Origin: Herbidospora yilanensis
GTDB lineage: Bacteria > Actinomycetota > Actinomycetes > Streptosporangiales > Streptosporangiaceae
Length of the DNA: 64,000 nucleotides
Direction: 5' to 3'
NCBI RefSeq assembly: GCF_001570565.1
Contig: NZ_BBXE01000048.1
Coordinates: 1 to 64,000 of the forward strand
Numbering within the stretch: position 1 is the stretch's first letter; the number at the start of each line of letters is the position of its first letter. The notes under the pieces are model-generated. The model was not told the DNA's origin, searched no databases, and saw nothing but the letters and a program-made list of their open reading frames with translations. Positions 34,408 through 44,860 of this stretch are shown here, piece after piece. The position numbers were made by a program, and so were the translations under genes.

Positions 34408-37074
34408 TCACAGGCTGGAGCCGATCGCCTCGGTGACCGCACGCAGCGCGTCGTCGACAGCGCCCGCGTTCGTCCCCCCGCCCTGCGCGACATCGTCCTT
34501 GCCGCCACCGCCACCCCCAAGTGCCTTGGCGGCGACTCCCACCAGACGGCCCGCCTTCAGCCCTCGGTCGCGTCCCGCCTCGTTGACAGCGGCGACCACG
34601 ACGGGACGGTCCGAGGGGACACCGGCGACGACGACCACCGCGGCGCGATCACCGGGGAACCGGCCGCGCACATCGAGAGCGAGTTTACGCAGGTCATCGG
34701 GGGTGGTTCCAGCAGGCGCGCGGTGCGTTACGACGGAAACGCCCTGGATGTCCGAGGCCCCGGACGCGAGCTCCCCGGCCACCGCGAGCACCTGCGCCGA
34801 ACGCAGCTTCTCCAGTTCCTTCTCGGCGTTGCGCAGCCGGGTGACGATGCCGTCGACCCGCTCGGGCAGTTCCTCGGGACGCGCCTTGAGCGCCCCGCTG
34901 AGCTGCGAGACCAGCACGCTCTCGCGGGCGAGGTGGCGGAACGCGTCGAGGCCCACCAGGGCCTCCACGCGGCGCACCCCGGCACCGATCGACGACTCGC
35001 CGAGCACCTTGATCAGGCCGAGCTGGCCCGAGCTGGCGACGTGGGTGCCGCCGCAGAGCTCACGCGAGTAGTCGCCGACCTCGACGATGCGCACGACGTC
35101 GCCGTACTTCTCGCCGAACAGGGCCAGGGCGCCCATCTTGCGCGCCTCGGACTGCGAGGTGTGCAGGACGTTGACCTTGAGGTCGTCGATCAGGGTCGCG
35201 TTGACCTCGTCTTCGACGTCGCGCAGCACGCTGACCGGCACCGCGCCGGCCGAGGTGAAGTCGAACCGGAAACGGCCCGGCGAGTTCTCCGAACCGGCCT
35301 GCGCGGCGGTCTCGCCGAGCGCGTTGCGGAAACCGCGGTGGACCAGGTGGGTCGCGGTGTGGCTGCGCGAGATCGACCGGCGGCGGTCGACGTCGATCGC
35401 CGCGTGGGCGGCGTCGCCGACCTTGACCTCGCCGGAGGTGATCTTGCCGCGGTGGACGACCAGGCCCGCGATCGGCGACTGCACGTCGACGACCTCGATC
35501 TCGCCGTTCTCGGCCCGGATCACGCCCTGGTCGGCGAGCTGGCCGCCGCCCTCGGCGTAGAACGGGGTGCGCAGCAGCACGACCTCGACGGTGGTGCCCG
35601 CGCCCGCGACCGGGACCGGGACGCCGTCGACGATGATGCCGGCGATCTCGGTGTCGGTGGTCAGGTGGTCGTAGCCGAGGAACTCGACCTTGCCCGCCTT
35701 CTCGAGGATCTGGCCGAACACCGAGATGTCGGCGTTGCCGGTCTTCTTGAGCTTGGAGTCGGCCTTCGCGCGGTCGCGCTGCTCGGCCATGAGGCGGCGG
35801 AAGCCCTCTTCGTCGACCTTCAGGCCCTGCTCGGCCGCCATTTCGAGGGTCAGGTCGATCGGGAAGCCGTAGGTGTCGTGGAGCTGGAAGGCCTTGTCGC
35901 CCGACAGGACCGACGTGTGCGCCTTCTTGCTCTCGGCGACCGCCGTGTCGAAGATCGTCGTGCCGGTGCGCAGGGTGCCCAGGAAGGACGCCTCCTCGGC
36001 GTCGATCACGCCGTGGATCTGCGCCGCGTCGGAGATCAGGTCGTGGTATTGCTCGCCCATCGTGCCGATGGTGGTGGCGGTGAGCTCGTGCATGTAGCGC
36101 TCCTCGCCCGAGCCGAGCAGGCGCAGGTTGCGGATCGCCCGGCGGAGCATGCGGCGCAGCACGTAGCCCCGGCCTTCGTTGGAGGGCAGCACGCCGTCGC
36201 CGACGAGCATGACGCCCGCCCGCAGGTGGTCGGCGATGACGCGGAGCGACACGTCGTTGCGGGTGTCGGCGCCGTAGCGGGTGCCGGTCAGCTCGGCCGC
36301 GCGGCTGAGGATCTTGAAGGTGGTGTCGATCTCGTAGATGTTGTCGACGCCCTGCAGGATCGCCGCCATGCGCTCCAGGCCCATGCCGGTGTCGACGCTC
36401 TTGGCGGGCAGCTCGCCGACCACGTCGAAGTCGATCTTCGAGCGGACCGCGCCGAGCGTGTACTGCATGAAGACGTTGTTCCAGACCTCGAGGTATCGGG
36501 TCTCGTCGGCGACGGGCCCGCCCTCGCGGCCGTATTCGGGGCCCCGGTCGAAGTAGATCTCCGAGCAGGGGCCGCCGGGGCCCGGCACGCCCATGTGCCA
36601 GTAGTTGTCGGCCAGGTCGCGGCGCTGGATGCGCTCGGCCGGGACGCCGGCCCGCTTCCAGATCTCGATCGCCTCGTCGTCGTCGAGGTAGACCGTGACC
36701 CACATCTTCTCTTCGGGGAACCCGAAGCCGCCCGCGGCGACCGGGTTGGTGAGCAGCTCCCACGCGAAGGGGATCGCCTGCTCCTTGAAGTAGTCGCCGA
36801 ACGAGAAGTTGCCGAGCATCTGGAAGAAGCTGGCGTGCCGCGTGGTCTTGCCGACCTCGTCGATGTCGAGGGTGCGGATGACCTTCTGCGCGCTGGCGGC
36901 CCGCTTGTAGGGCGGCTTCTGCTGCCCGAGGAAGTAGGGCTTGAACGGGACCATGCCCGCGTTGACCAGCAGCAGCGTCGGGTCCTCTGCGACCAGGCTG
37001 GCCGAGGGCACGACGGTGTGCCCGCGCTCTTCGAAGAAGCGCAGGAAGCGGCGTACGATCTCTGCCGACTCCAT
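34408..37074 (-). CDS. alaS: Alanyl-tRNA synthetase
   Basis: 888-residue class II synthetase. The N-terminal catalytic core has the P-S-A-S-L-V-x-x-D-P-T-L-L opening and [13 protein letters not shown]. The editing domain has H-T-A-T-H-L and the late C-G-G-T-H-V zinc-site motif, and the C-terminal C-Ala domain is glycine-rich ([12 protein letters not shown]). It charges tRNA-Ala and clears Ser-tRNA-Ala. The gene starts at an ATG one base beyond the stop of the DUF6167 gene, on the same strand. Confidence 0.98.
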   Translation of the reverse strand: MESAEIVRRFLRFFEERGHTVVPSASLVAEDPTLLLVNAGMVPFKPYFLGQQKPPYKRAASAQKVIRTLDIDEVGKTTRHASFFQMLGNFSFGDYFKEQAIPFAWELLTNPVAAGGFGFPEEKMWVTVYLDDDEAIEIWKRAGVPAERIQRRDLADNYWHMGVPGPGGPCSEIYFDRGPEYGREGGPVADETRYLEVWNNVFMQYTLGAVRSKIDFDVVGELPAKSVDTGMGLERMAAILQGVDNIYEIDTTFKILSRAAELTGTRYGADTRNDVSLRVIADHLRAGVMLVGDGVLPSNEGRGYVLRRMLRRAIRNLRLLGSGEERYMHELTATTIGTMGEQYHDLISDAAQIHGVIDAEEASFLGTLRTGTTIFDTAVAESKKAHTSVLSGDKAFQLHDTYGFPIDLTLEMAAEQGLKVDEEGFRRLMAEQRDRAKADSKLKKTGNADISVFGQILEKAGKVEFLGYDHLTTDTEIAGIIVDGVPVPVAGAGTTVEVVLLRTPFYAEGGGQLADQGVIRAENGEIEVVDVQSPIAGLVVHRGKITSGEVKVGDAAHAAIDVDRRRSISRSHTATHLVHRGFRNALGETAAQAGSENSPGRFRFDFTSAGAVPVSVLRDVEDEVNATLIDDLKVNVLHTSQSEARKMGALALFGEKYGDVVRIVEVGDYSRELCGGTHVASSGQLGLIKVLGESSIGAGVRRVEALVGLDAFRHLARESVLVSQLSGALKARPEELPERVDGIVTRLRNAEKELEKLRSAQVLAVAGELASGASDIQGVSVVTHRAPAGTTPDDLRKLALDVRGRFPGDRAAVVVVAGVPSDRPVVVAAVNEAGRDRGLKAGRLVGVAAKALGGGGGGKDDVAQGGGTNAGAVDDALRAVTEAIGSSL

Positions 37075-37075
37075 T

Positions 37076-37306
37076 TCAGCGGCCGTCCTTTACGTCGTTG
37101 GTGATGTGTCCGACTGTTCCGAGCCCGTGCCGGGCCCGCAACTCGTTTTCCCTGCTCGCCGCCATGGCGCGCACGTCGTCGGCGAAGCCGCGCACCTGGT
37201 GGGCGGTGCGCCGGGCGACGTGGTCGGGTTTCAGTGCTTCCAGTTTGCGCATGACCCAGACCGCCAGTGACGCGCCCAGGGTCATGTAGAAGAGGCGGCG
37301 GATCAC
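37076..37306 (-). CDS. Small membrane-linked protein, DUF6167-like
   Basis: 76 residues starting at a GTG that overlaps the stop of the upstream DUF948 gene (GTGA). One hydrophobic N-terminal helix ([14 protein letters not shown]) is followed by a basic amphipathic helix ([17 protein letters not shown]). Small proteins of this kind are regularly found between DUF948 and alaS in actinomycetes; the function is unknown. Confidence 0.75.
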   Translation of the reverse strand: MIRRLFYMTLGASLAVWVMRKLEALKPDHVARRTAHQVRGFADDVRAMAASRENELRARHGLGTVGHITNDVKDGR

Positions 37307-37683
37307 GGCCGCGGCTCCAGCGACTTCCTGCGCCGGCCGCGCCGCGACAGGGCGCCGCGGATGCCGTGGGCGATCGAGGAGACCTTGATCAGGGGCCCGG
37401 TCACGACCGTCGAGGCCAGCCCGGTGATCTTGGCGACGTCGTCGCTGACCTCCTTCACGTTGGAGGCTATCGCCTCCACCGCGACGAGCTGGCGGTTGGT
37501 CTCGCTGACCGTGTAGCTGACCTCGTTGAGCAGGGGCACCACCTTGTCGCCGAGCTCGTTGACGACCTTGGTGGTGGCGGTGAGCAGCCGGGCCAGCTTG
37601 ATCAGCACGTAGGCCAGGAAGCAGACGAGGATCGCCCAGAACATGGCGACGATCAGGCCCGCGACCTCTCCGGCGGTGAGCAT
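37303..37683 (-). CDS. DUF948 membrane-anchored protein
   Basis: 126 residues: one N-terminal membrane helix (about 7-31, rich in V, A, L, F) followed by a coiled-coil-like repeat of V-x-x-L-N-E-V-x-x-T-V and a basic tail (RRGRRRK). DUF948 proteins are bacterial envelope or stress-linked proteins of unresolved role. It precedes the DUF6167-like gene and alaS with a four-base overlap, so all three are likely one transcript. Confidence 0.8.
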   Translation of the reverse strand: MLTAGEVAGLIVAMFWAILVCFLAYVLIKLARLLTATTKVVNELGDKVVPLLNEVSYTVSETNRQLVAVEAIASNVKEVSDDVAKITGLASTVVTGPLIKVSSIAHGIRGALSRRGRRRKSLEPRP

Positions 37684-37797
37684 GGGCGAACCTCCTTGGC
37701 GGGGCCCCTGCGTTGAATGGCAGAAACCCTATCGCGTATTCCAGGTCCGCCTTCTGCCACGGCGATCGCCGGGCATGCGTGTTCGGGCGGCCGGAGG

Positions 37798-39102
37798 TCA
37801 GCGCTCGCCGCGCAGGAAGGCGCGCAACCTCCCCCACCGCTCGGCCACCGGGGCCTCCGCGCCGTGGGTGGTCGGCTCGTAGTAGCGCCGGTCGCGCAGT
37901 TCCTCGGGCGCGTAGTCCTGGCGCACCACGCCGTGCTCGAAGTCGTGGGGGTAGCGGTAGTCGTCCCCGTGGCCCAGCTTCTTCGCGCCCGGATAGTGGG
38001 CGTCGCGCAGGTGGGCCGGGACCTGGCCGATGTGCCCGGCCCTGACGTCGGCCTGGGCGGCGCCGATGGCCTTCACGACGGCGTTCGACTTGGGCGCCAG
38101 GGCGCAGTGGATGACCGCCTGGGCCAGGTTGATGCGGCCCTCGGGCAGGCCGATGAAGTCGACCGCCTGGGCGGCGGCCACGGCCACCTGGAGGGCGGTC
38201 GGGTCGGCCATGCCGACGTCCTCGGAGGCGAAGATCACGACCCGGCGGGCGATGAAGCGGGGGTCCTCCCCCGCCTCGACCATGCGGGCCAGGTAGTGGA
38301 GGGCGGCGTCGGCGTCGGAGCCGCGCATGCTCTTGATGAAGGCGCTGATGACGTCGTAGTGCTGGTCGCCCTGGCGGTCGTAGCGGACGGCGGCCTTGTC
38401 GGCGGCCTTCTCGACGACCTCGACGGTGATGTCGCCGGCCAGGAGGGCGGCGGCCTCCAGGTAGGTGAGGGAGCGCCGGGCGTCTCCCCCGGCCAGCCGG
38501 ACGAGTTGCTCCCTGGCCTCGGGCCGGAGGGTGACCGCGCCGTTCAGGCCGCGCTCGTCGGACACGGCCCGGTCGAGGACGGCGCCGACGTCGTCGTCGG
38601 TGAGCGACTCCAGGGTCAGCAGCAGCGAACGCGACAGCAGCGGCGAGATGACGGAGAAGAACGGGTTCTCGGTCGTGGCGCCGATGAAGGTGACCCAGCG
38701 GTTCTCCACCGCCGGGAGCAGCGCGTCCTGCTGGGCCTTGTTGAAGCGGTGGACCTCGTCGACGAACAACACGGTCTGCCGCCCGGTCATGCCCAGCTCG
38801 CGGCGGGCGTTCTCGATGGCCGTACGGACGTCCTTGACCCCCGCCGAGACGGCCGAGACCTCGACGAACCGCCGTTTGGTCACGTTGGAGACGACGTAGG
38901 CCAGCGTGGTCTTGCCGGTGCCGGGCGGCCCCCACAGGAACAGCGACATGGGGGCCTCGCTCTCGACCAGCCGCCGCAGGGGGGTGCCGGAGCCGAGCAG
39001 GTGGCGCTGGCCGATGACCTCGTCGAGGGTGCGCGGGCGCATGCGCACGGCGAGGGGTTCGGGCGTGTTGTCCCGTGCGGCCGAATCGAACAGGCTCTCC
39101 AC
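37798..39102 (-). CDS. rarA: Replication-associated recombination protein A
   Basis: 434-residue AAA+ ATPase of the RarA/MgsA/WRNIP1 family, related to clamp loaders and RuvB. The Walker A is WGPPGTGKT (57-65), Walker [11 protein letters not shown], sensor I ATTENPFF; the C-terminal half is the MgsA oligomerisation domain, with the [10 protein letters not shown] motif. It acts at stalled replication forks. It lies 114 bp upstream of the DUF948 gene. Confidence 0.95.
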   Translation of the reverse strand: MESLFDSAARDNTPEPLAVRMRPRTLDEVIGQRHLLGSGTPLRRLVESEAPMSLFLWGPPGTGKTTLAYVVSNVTKRRFVEVSAVSAGVKDVRTAIENARRELGMTGRQTVLFVDEVHRFNKAQQDALLPAVENRWVTFIGATTENPFFSVISPLLSRSLLLTLESLTDDDVGAVLDRAVSDERGLNGAVTLRPEAREQLVRLAGGDARRSLTYLEAAALLAGDITVEVVEKAADKAAVRYDRQGDQHYDVISAFIKSMRGSDADAALHYLARMVEAGEDPRFIARRVVIFASEDVGMADPTALQVAVAAAQAVDFIGLPEGRINLAQAVIHCALAPKSNAVVKAIGAAQADVRAGHIGQVPAHLRDAHYPGAKKLGHGDDYRYPHDFEHGVVRQDYAPEELRDRRYYEPTTHGAEAPVAERWGRLRAFLRGER

Positions 39103-39108
39103 GAACCC

Positions 39109-39561
39109 CTAGCCTAGGCCCCACACGGCGGTGGCCCCGGTGTGCCCGGCGCGGACGACGTAGAAGGTGACGGCGAGCGCGCCCACCACGGCCAGCACCG
39201 ACAACACGGTCGTCAGGGTGCGCCCCTTGCCCTTGGAGACCGCCCAGACCAGCACCAGCGCGACCACCGCGAGGGCGATCGAGGTCAGCAGCAGCGGGGT
39301 GGCGAACGACTCGTGCTCGGCGACCGGCGCGGGCGCCTGGTCGCCGTAACGCGACTCCTTCAGCGCCTCGCCGCTCATCCGGGCGGCGAGCACGCTGATC
39401 GGCGCCGCGACGGCCAGCAGCACCACGGCCCAGTCGAGCCGGGCGCGGAACCGGGGCAGCAGGGCGTAGGCGACGGAGACGGCGGCCAGCAGCGGGGTGA
39501 AGACCACCGCGGCGTGCACGACCAGCGGATGCAGGGGAAGGCCGAAAACGGAATCGAACAT
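39109..39561 (-). CDS. DUF2231 membrane protein
   Basis: 150 residues with four hydrophobic helices. The opening F-G-L-P-L-H-P-L-V-V-H-A-A-V with paired histidines is typical for DUF2231, whose members are sometimes annotated as haem-binding or redox membrane proteins. The ATG at 39561 has GGAGA upstream. It ends 6 bp before the rarA start, so the genes may be co-transcribed. Confidence 0.8.
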   Translation of the reverse strand: MFDSVFGLPLHPLVVHAAVVFTPLLAAVSVAYALLPRFRARLDWAVVLLAVAAPISVLAARMSGEALKESRYGDQAPAPVAEHESFATPLLLTSIALAVVALVLVWAVSKGKGRTLTTVLSVLAVVGALAVTFYVVRAGHTGATAVWGLG

Positions 39562-39657
39562 GTGATGGGCATCTCCTTCGTCATCCACTCATACCCGAGC
39601 GATCCTGCGAGGTTCCCAGACGGATCTGAGAACGGGATGAGAGCGCGATGAGAGCCG

Positions 39658-42600
39658 TCAACCCCTGACCCGGCCCCGGAAGGGGCGGGTCGCGGGGTCG
39701 GGCGGCACGCTGACCGGGCGGCCCTCCATCGCCCGCAGGGCGTGCCGCACCCCGGCGTCGAGCTGCGGGTCGGCGCCGCGGGCCCAGTCGGCGGGGGTGA
39801 TCAGCACCTCCTCGTCGGGGGTCGCGCCCCGGTTCTCCAGCTCCCAGCCGTAGTTCTCGCTCCAGTGGGCGAATCCCGGCACCCGCATCCGGGTGCCGTC
39901 GGCCAGCCGGTAGACGCCCCGGATCCCGATGACGCCGCCCCACGTCCGGGTCCCGATGACCGGCCCGAGGCCGAGGGCCTGGACGGCGGCGGTGATGATG
40001 TCGCCGTCCGAGGAGGTCTCCTCGTCGCACAACACCACGACGGGGCCGCGCGGGGCGTCCGCGGGGTAGCTCCTCGGCTCCTCCCGGCGGGAGAGCTTCC
40101 AGCCGACGATGCGCCGGGAGAGCTTCTCCACCACGAGCTGGGAGGTGTTGCCGCCCTGGTTGGCGCGCACGTCGACGATCACGGCGTCCTTGGCGAGCTC
40201 GTGGGACAGGTCGCGGTGGAGCTGCGCCCAGCCCTCCCGCTGCATGTCGGGCACGTGCAGGTAGCCGATCCGCCCGCCCGACAGGCGGCGGACCAGCCGG
40301 CGCCGGTCGGCCACCCAGGAGTGGTAGCGCAGCCGCCGGTCGTTGACCAGCGGGACCACGGCGACGCGGAAGACGCGGGGGCCCGACTCCACGGTCAGCT
40401 CGACGGGATGCCCGTAGGCGGCCCACAACAGCGGCGCGGGGCCGGTCACCGGATCGACCGGCACGCCGTCGACGGCCAGGATCGCGTCGCCGGCCCGCAC
40501 GCCCGACCCCTGGAGCGGCGAACGGGCGGCGGAGTCGGACAACTCGGAGGGGTAGATCCGCCGGACCCGCCACAGGCCGTCGGTGTCGGGCCCGATGTCG
40601 GCCCCGAGCCGGCCGGTGGGGCTGCGCCAGTGGTGCCGGGCGGCGTACACGTAGGCGTGGGAGGCGCCGAGCTCCCCGACGACCTCGCTGACGAGGTCGG
40701 CGAAGTCCTCCGGGCCGCCGATGCGGTCGAGCCAGGGGCGGTAGGTCTCCAGCACCTCCGGCCAGTCGACCCCCGCCATGTCGCCGACCCAGAAGTGGTC
40801 GCGCATGATCCGCCCGGCCTCGGCGTAGGCCTGCCGCCAGCGCCGGCCCGGGTCGATCCGGACCCGGACGCGGTCGAGGTCGACGGTCACGCCGTCGCCG
40901 TTCTTGCCCGTCGCCGAGATCACCCGCAGCTCCGCGGCGTCGCGCACCACGATCCGGGAGCCGTCGCCGCTGACGGAGAAGAAGTGGACGTCGGTGGCGA
41001 GTTCCTCGGTCTTGCGCTTGTCCAGGTCGAACCGTTCGAGCACGGTCGGCTCGCCACTGCCGCCGCGGCACCAGACCAGCCCGCCCTTGACCGGGCGCAG
41101 CGCCCAGTAGTGGGCGTCCGGGACCGGCAGCGGCACGATCCGCCCGTCGAGCCCGGCCAGGTCGACGGTGACGGGCCCGTCGCCGGACTCGCCGCCGTCG
41201 GCCGGCCTGCCCTCGACGGAGGGGGCGAACGGCGAGGGCGCGCCCGCCGCGAGCGGCACCAGGTAGGGCCGGGTGCCGTGGGTGATCACCAGGTCGAAGC
41301 TGTGGGAGTCGCGGATCATCTCGAACCCGCGCAGCGACAGGAAGACCAGGTTGCGGCCGTCGCCGGTGAAGGCGGGCGACATGTCGGTGAACCGGCCGTC
41401 GGTGACGTGCACGATCTCGGTCGCCGGGGTCTCCGGGGCGGGCGTCTCGGTCACCTCGGCGCCCGATCCGGCGTCGTCGTCGGGTGCTCCGGGCCGCTGG
41501 AGGCGGGCCATCCGGATGGCGTGGCCGCGGGACACCGGGTGGCACCACACCAGCCATTGGGAGCGCGGGTCGAACCCGAGGTCGCTGATCACGCCGTGCT
41601 CGGTCCGGGTGAGCTCGGTGACCGCGCCGGTCTCCGGGCCGACCAGGAGCAGGCGGCCGTCGTGGGAGGCCACGGCGATCACCGAGCCGTCGGGGGCGGC
41701 CTCCATCTCCTCGACCTGGCCGAGCTCCCCGGCGGCGATGGTCCGGGTGGGGCGGCCGGGCACGCCCAGCTCGATGGCGTCCTCGCCGGCCGCGTCGGTC
41801 ACCCATGCGGCCGGGCCGTTGACGCGTCTGCCCAGGTCGTCGGGTTCGGCGTCGTCGGCGCGTTCGAAGCGGCCCAGGACGATGGGCAGCCGGGCCCGGC
41901 CGCGCCCGGACAGGAGCCGGACCGGGCCGTCCTCGTGGGTCACCCAGTGGACGGCGCCGCCCACCTCGACGGCGCTGGCGCGGCCGGTGGTGTCGCAGGC
42001 GGCGTCCTCGGGGCCGGGGCTGGCCCAGAAGGGCTGGCGTCCCCGGCCGGCGCCGCCGAGGCGCACCTCCAGCGGTTCGGGCTCGGCGTCGAGGCCGGGC
42101 AGCAACCACAGGCTGCCCGCGCGGGCGTAGACGATCCGGGTTCCGTCGGTGGCCGCCTGGCGGGCGTAGAAGTCGTGGTGGTCGGTGTGCTTCCTGAGGT
42201 CGCCTCCGTCGTACCGGACCGAATAGAGGTTGCCGGTCCCCTCGTGGTCGGAGAGGAACACGATCCGGCCGCCGACCAGCATCGGCGCGGCGAGCTGGCC
42301 CTCGTGGCCGGCCAGCAGGCGCTGCCCGTCGAGCCACAGGCGGCCCATGCCGCCGCCTCGGTAGCGCTTCCAGTGGGCCGGGTCGTGCCCGGCCGAGGCG
42401 GTCAGCAGCAGGGTGTGCCCGTCGCGCAGGTCGAGGTCGCTGACGGGGCCGTAGGGCAGCCGCTCCCCCGGGCCGCCGTCGACCGGCACGGTCCGCGCCC
42501 ATGTCCAGTGGGCGAACGGCTGGTCGTGGGAGCTGCCGGCGATCACGGTCCGGGCGTCGAGCCAGCCGTGCACCCGCGCGCCGCTGCCGCCCCAGTGGGT

Positions 42601-42843
42601 GAGCTGCTCGATCCCGCCGCCGTCGACCGGCGCGACGTGGACCTCCGCGGGGATCCGCCCGCCCTGCCAGGCCACCGTCGCCCCGTCGGGCGACAACCGG
42701 GGATGGGCGGCGCCCACCTGCTCGACCGTGAGTCGCCAGGCCCGCCCGCCGTCGAGCGGAGCGATCCAGACGTCATCCTCCGCGACGAACGTCAGAAGAT
42801 CACGATGGATGTGAGGAAACCGGAGGTATGACCCGCTAGGCAC
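39658..42843 (-). CDS. Tricorn protease homologue
   Basis: About 1061 residues in one chain. The first two thirds are beta-propeller repeats (F-V-A-E-D-D-V-W-I-A-P-L; L-S-P-D-G-x-x-V-A-W; recurring W-L/V-V-C-H-P and D-G-R patterns). A PDZ domain follows (L-G-A-D-I-G-P-D-T-D-G-L-W-R-V-R), then an S41-like peptidase core with V-D-V-R-A-N-Q-G-G-N and the nucleophile segment E-E-T-S-S-D-G-D. Tricorn acts downstream of the proteasome, cutting peptides to short fragments. The GTG at 42843 matches the family start (S-Y-L-R-F-P-H-I-H); GTG 42849 and ATG 42891 are alternatives. It is divergent from a cyclophilin gene. Confidence 0.93.
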   Translation of the reverse strand: MPSGSYLRFPHIHRDLLTFVAEDDVWIAPLDGGRAWRLTVEQVGAAHPRLSPDGATVAWQGGRIPAEVHVAPVDGGGIEQLTHWGGSGARVHGWLDARTVIAGSSHDQPFAHWTWARTVPVDGGPGERLPYGPVSDLDLRDGHTLLLTASAGHDPAHWKRYRGGGMGRLWLDGQRLLAGHEGQLAAPMLVGGRIVFLSDHEGTGNLYSVRYDGGDLRKHTDHHDFYARQAATDGTRIVYARAGSLWLLPGLDAEPEPLEVRLGGAGRGRQPFWASPGPEDAACDTTGRASAVEVGGAVHWVTHEDGPVRLLSGRGRARLPIVLGRFERADDAEPDDLGRRVNGPAAWVTDAAGEDAIELGVPGRPTRTIAAGELGQVEEMEAAPDGSVIAVASHDGRLLLVGPETGAVTELTRTEHGVISDLGFDPRSQWLVWCHPVSRGHAIRMARLQRPGAPDDDAGSGAEVTETPAPETPATEIVHVTDGRFTDMSPAFTGDGRNLVFLSLRGFEMIRDSHSFDLVITHGTRPYLVPLAAGAPSPFAPSVEGRPADGGESGDGPVTVDLAGLDGRIVPLPVPDAHYWALRPVKGGLVWCRGGSGEPTVLERFDLDKRKTEELATDVHFFSVSGDGSRIVVRDAAELRVISATGKNGDGVTVDLDRVRVRIDPGRRWRQAYAEAGRIMRDHFWVGDMAGVDWPEVLETYRPWLDRIGGPEDFADLVSEVVGELGASHAYVYAARHHWRSPTGRLGADIGPDTDGLWRVRRIYPSELSDSAARSPLQGSGVRAGDAILAVDGVPVDPVTGPAPLLWAAYGHPVELTVESGPRVFRVAVVPLVNDRRLRYHSWVADRRRLVRRLSGGRIGYLHVPDMQREGWAQLHRDLSHELAKDAVIVDVRANQGGNTSQLVVEKLSRRIVGWKLSRREEPRSYPADAPRGPVVVLCDEETSSDGDIITAAVQALGLGPVIGTRTWGGVIGIRGVYRLADGTRMRVPGFAHWSENYGWELENRGATPDEEVLITPADWARGADPQLDAGVRHALRAMEGRPVSVPPDPATRPFRGRVRG

Positions 42844-42936
42844 CCCCACAATGCTAATCCCAGCCCTGGTGAAGGCAAGATCGTTACGCATGGGGCCCCT
42901 GGGACGAGGCTTACGCGAAGCGAACACGATCACGGA

Positions 42937-42942
42937 TAGAGT
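42937..42942 (+). promoter_or_regulatory. Possible -10 box of the cyclophilin lipoprotein gene
   Basis: TAGAGT 45 bp before the GTG at 42987, in the divergent gap with the tricorn gene. No convincing -35 hexamer is present at the expected distance. Confidence 0.3.
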
Positions 42943-42986
42943 GACGCGAAACTTCAGCAATGGACGATTAAAGGGAAGGCAACGCA

Positions 42987-43850
42987 GTGACCCACACGAA
43001 TCGGCAGAAACCCCTGGCCCTGGGCCAGGCCCGTCGCGTCCGGTTGGGGGTCGGTGCAGTGATCCTCTCGCTCTTCGCGGTGACCGCGTGCACAAGCGCG
43101 GACGGCAACACGGCGGCCCCCGGCGAACAGACGCCGCCGGCGTCGGCCGCGCCGTCGATCACGGCGATCCCCTCGACGCTGCCGGACCAGCCGACCGCGC
43201 CCCCGACGCCGGTCGACCCCAAGGACGTCAAGTGCGAATACCGCAAGGACGACACCGGCGTCCCGAGCAAGTTCGTGGGCATGCCCCCGGCCAAGCCGGT
43301 GAAGGCGGCGCTCAACGCCAAGAACATGACGCTCAAGACCAACCAGGGCGACATCGTCATCGAGCTGGTGCCCGAGTCGACGCCGTGCACGGTCAACTCG
43401 TTCTACTTCCTGGCGAAGAAGAACTACTTCGACAACACCCTGTGCCACCGGCTCACCACGACCGAGAGCAACGGTCTCGACCTGCTGCAGTGCGGTGACC
43501 CGCAGGCCAAGGGCGACGGCAAGAACAAGAGCGACGGCACCGGGGGCCCCGGCTACCTGTTCCCCGACGAGAACCTCGGCCCGGCCTACACGCGCGGCGT
43601 GGTCTTCATGGCCCAGGGCGGCGACGCGGCCAACTCCAACGGCAGCCAGTTCGCCATCTCCTTCAGCGACGAGGCGGCCCAGCTCCCGGCGGCGTACACG
43701 CCGTTCGGGGTGGTGACCAAGGGCATCGAGGTGGTCGACAAGATCGCCGCGGGCGGGGTCATCAAGAACGAGGACGACATCCTGTCGGAAGACGGCGGCT
43801 CCAACGCGCCGAAGATCCGCGTGGAGATCAAGGACGTCATCGTCAAGTAG
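42987..43850 (+). CDS. Cyclophilin-type peptidyl-prolyl isomerase lipoprotein
   Basis: 287 residues. The signal peptide with lipobox VTAC (C35) anchors the protein to the outer face of the membrane. A P/A/T-rich spacer (about 40-75) is followed by the cyclophilin fold: N-Q-G-D-I-V-I-E-L, the C-H-R-L-T catalytic arginine, L-Q-C-G-D-P (glutamine retained), N-S-N-G-S-Q-F and the final T-P-F-G-V-V. Catalyses proline isomerisation in exported proteins. Cysteines in P-C-T-V, C-H-R and Q-C-G-D are shared with the second cyclophilin at 48668, so disulphides are likely. The GTG has AAGG eight bases upstream. Confidence 0.9.
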   Translation: MTHTNRQKPLALGQARRVRLGVGAVILSLFAVTACTSADGNTAAPGEQTPPASAAPSITAIPSTLPDQPTAPPTPVDPKDVKCEYRKDDTGVPSKFVGMPPAKPVKAALNAKNMTLKTNQGDIVIELVPESTPCTVNSFYFLAKKNYFDNTLCHRLTTTESNGLDLLQCGDPQAKGDGKNKSDGTGGPGYLFPDENLGPAYTRGVVFMAQGGDAANSNGSQFAISFSDEAAQLPAAYTPFGVVTKGIEVVDKIAAGGVIKNEDDILSEDGGSNAPKIRVEIKDVIVK

Positions 43851-43860
43851 GCGTTTCCGG

Positions 43861-43892
43861 CGAAGGGCGGGTCCACCCGGACTCGCCCTTCG
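43861..43892 (+). terminator. Terminator after the cyclophilin gene
   Basis: Stem CGAAGGGCG/CGCCCTTCG (43861-43869 with 43884-43892), extended inside by GTCC/GGAC, 11 bp past the stop codon. A TGTTTCTG stretch follows. Confidence 0.75.
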
Positions 43893-43967
43893 GTGTTTCT
43901 GAAGACACGAATCCCAACAGAACCCCTAGAATCTCGCGAAAGGCGAATCTTTCCCAAGATTCCAGGC

Positions 43968-44816
43968 ATGAGTGCCATTCCCCTGACCGGAGGCCACCCG
44001 TTGTCCGAGCACGAGCCGGCACCGTCGTGGGTCATCGACCCGCACAAGCCCAGCGTCGCCCGGATGTACGACTATTACCTCGGCGGCAAGGACAACTTCG
44101 CCGCCGACCGGGAAGCCGCCGACGAGATCCTCGCCCGCATGCCCTACGTCCGCGACTTCACCCGGGAGAACCGGGCGTTCCTGTCGCGGGTCGTCCGGCT
44201 GCTGGCCGCCCGGGGGATCCGGCAGTTCCTCGACATCGGCTCCGGCCTGCCGACCCGTGAGAACACCCACCAGGTCGCCCAGGCGGTCGCCCGCGACGCC
44301 CGCGTCGTCTACGTCGACAACGACCCCATCGTGCTGGCCCACGGGCGGGCCCTGCTGGCCAAGAACCGCAACACCGCCGTCGTCCGGGCCGACCTGCACG
44401 ACCCCAAGGGCATCATCGACCACCCCGAGGTGCGGGCCCTCATCGACTTCTCCCAGCCGGTGGCGATCATGCTGCTGGCCATCGTCCACTTCGTGCCCGA
44501 CGACGACGAGGCGTCCCGGATCGTGCGGGAACTGCGGGTGCCGATGGTGCCGGGCAGTTATCTGGTCATGTCCCACGGCCACATGGGCGAGGTCGACGAC
44601 GACCTGCAGGAGGTCGTGTACAAGACGTACCGGCAGACCACCAGCGGGAACATCACGGCCCGCACCTCCTCGCAGGTCGCGGCCTACTTCGAGGGCATGG
44701 AGCTGCTGGAGCCCGGAATCGTGCAAGTGGGGGTCTGGCGGCCGGAGATCTCCGGGCTGGCCGACGCCGACCCGCGCAAGGCCGGCTTCTTCGGGGCCGT
44801 CGGAGTCGTCAGGTAA
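43968..44816 (+). CDS. SAM-dependent methyltransferase, DUF574 family
   Basis: 282 residues. The opening V-I-D-P-H-K-P-S-V-A-R-M-Y-D-Y-Y-L-G-G-K-D-N-F-A (in two blocks, 23-46) is the family hallmark. The SAM loop is DIGSGLPT (89-96), V-Y-V-D-N-D-P follows on the next strand, and A-I-V-H-F-V-P-D is the later motif. This family is expanded in Streptomyces and Streptosporangiales; substrates are mostly unknown. It stands alone between two terminators. The start ATG at 43968 has no clear ribosome site. Confidence 0.88.
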   Translation: MSAIPLTGGHPLSEHEPAPSWVIDPHKPSVARMYDYYLGGKDNFAADREAADEILARMPYVRDFTRENRAFLSRVVRLLAARGIRQFLDIGSGLPTRENTHQVAQAVARDARVVYVDNDPIVLAHGRALLAKNRNTAVVRADLHDPKGIIDHPEVRALIDFSQPVAIMLLAIVHFVPDDDEASRIVRELRVPMVPGSYLVMSHGHMGEVDDDLQEVVYKTYRQTTSGNITARTSSQVAAYFEGMELLEPGIVQVGVWRPEISGLADADPRKAGFFGAVGVVR

Positions 44817-44859
44817 AACGAGAAAGGGCCGGTCCGTTACGGACCGGCCCTTTCTCGTT
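44817..44859. terminator. Bidirectional terminator between methyltransferase and aspS
   Basis: A perfect 20-bp stem (44817-44836 with 44840-44859) and a three-base loop, with AAAA on one side and CGTT on the other. It lies between two converging genes, directly after both stop codons. Confidence 0.9.
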
Positions 44860-44860
44860 G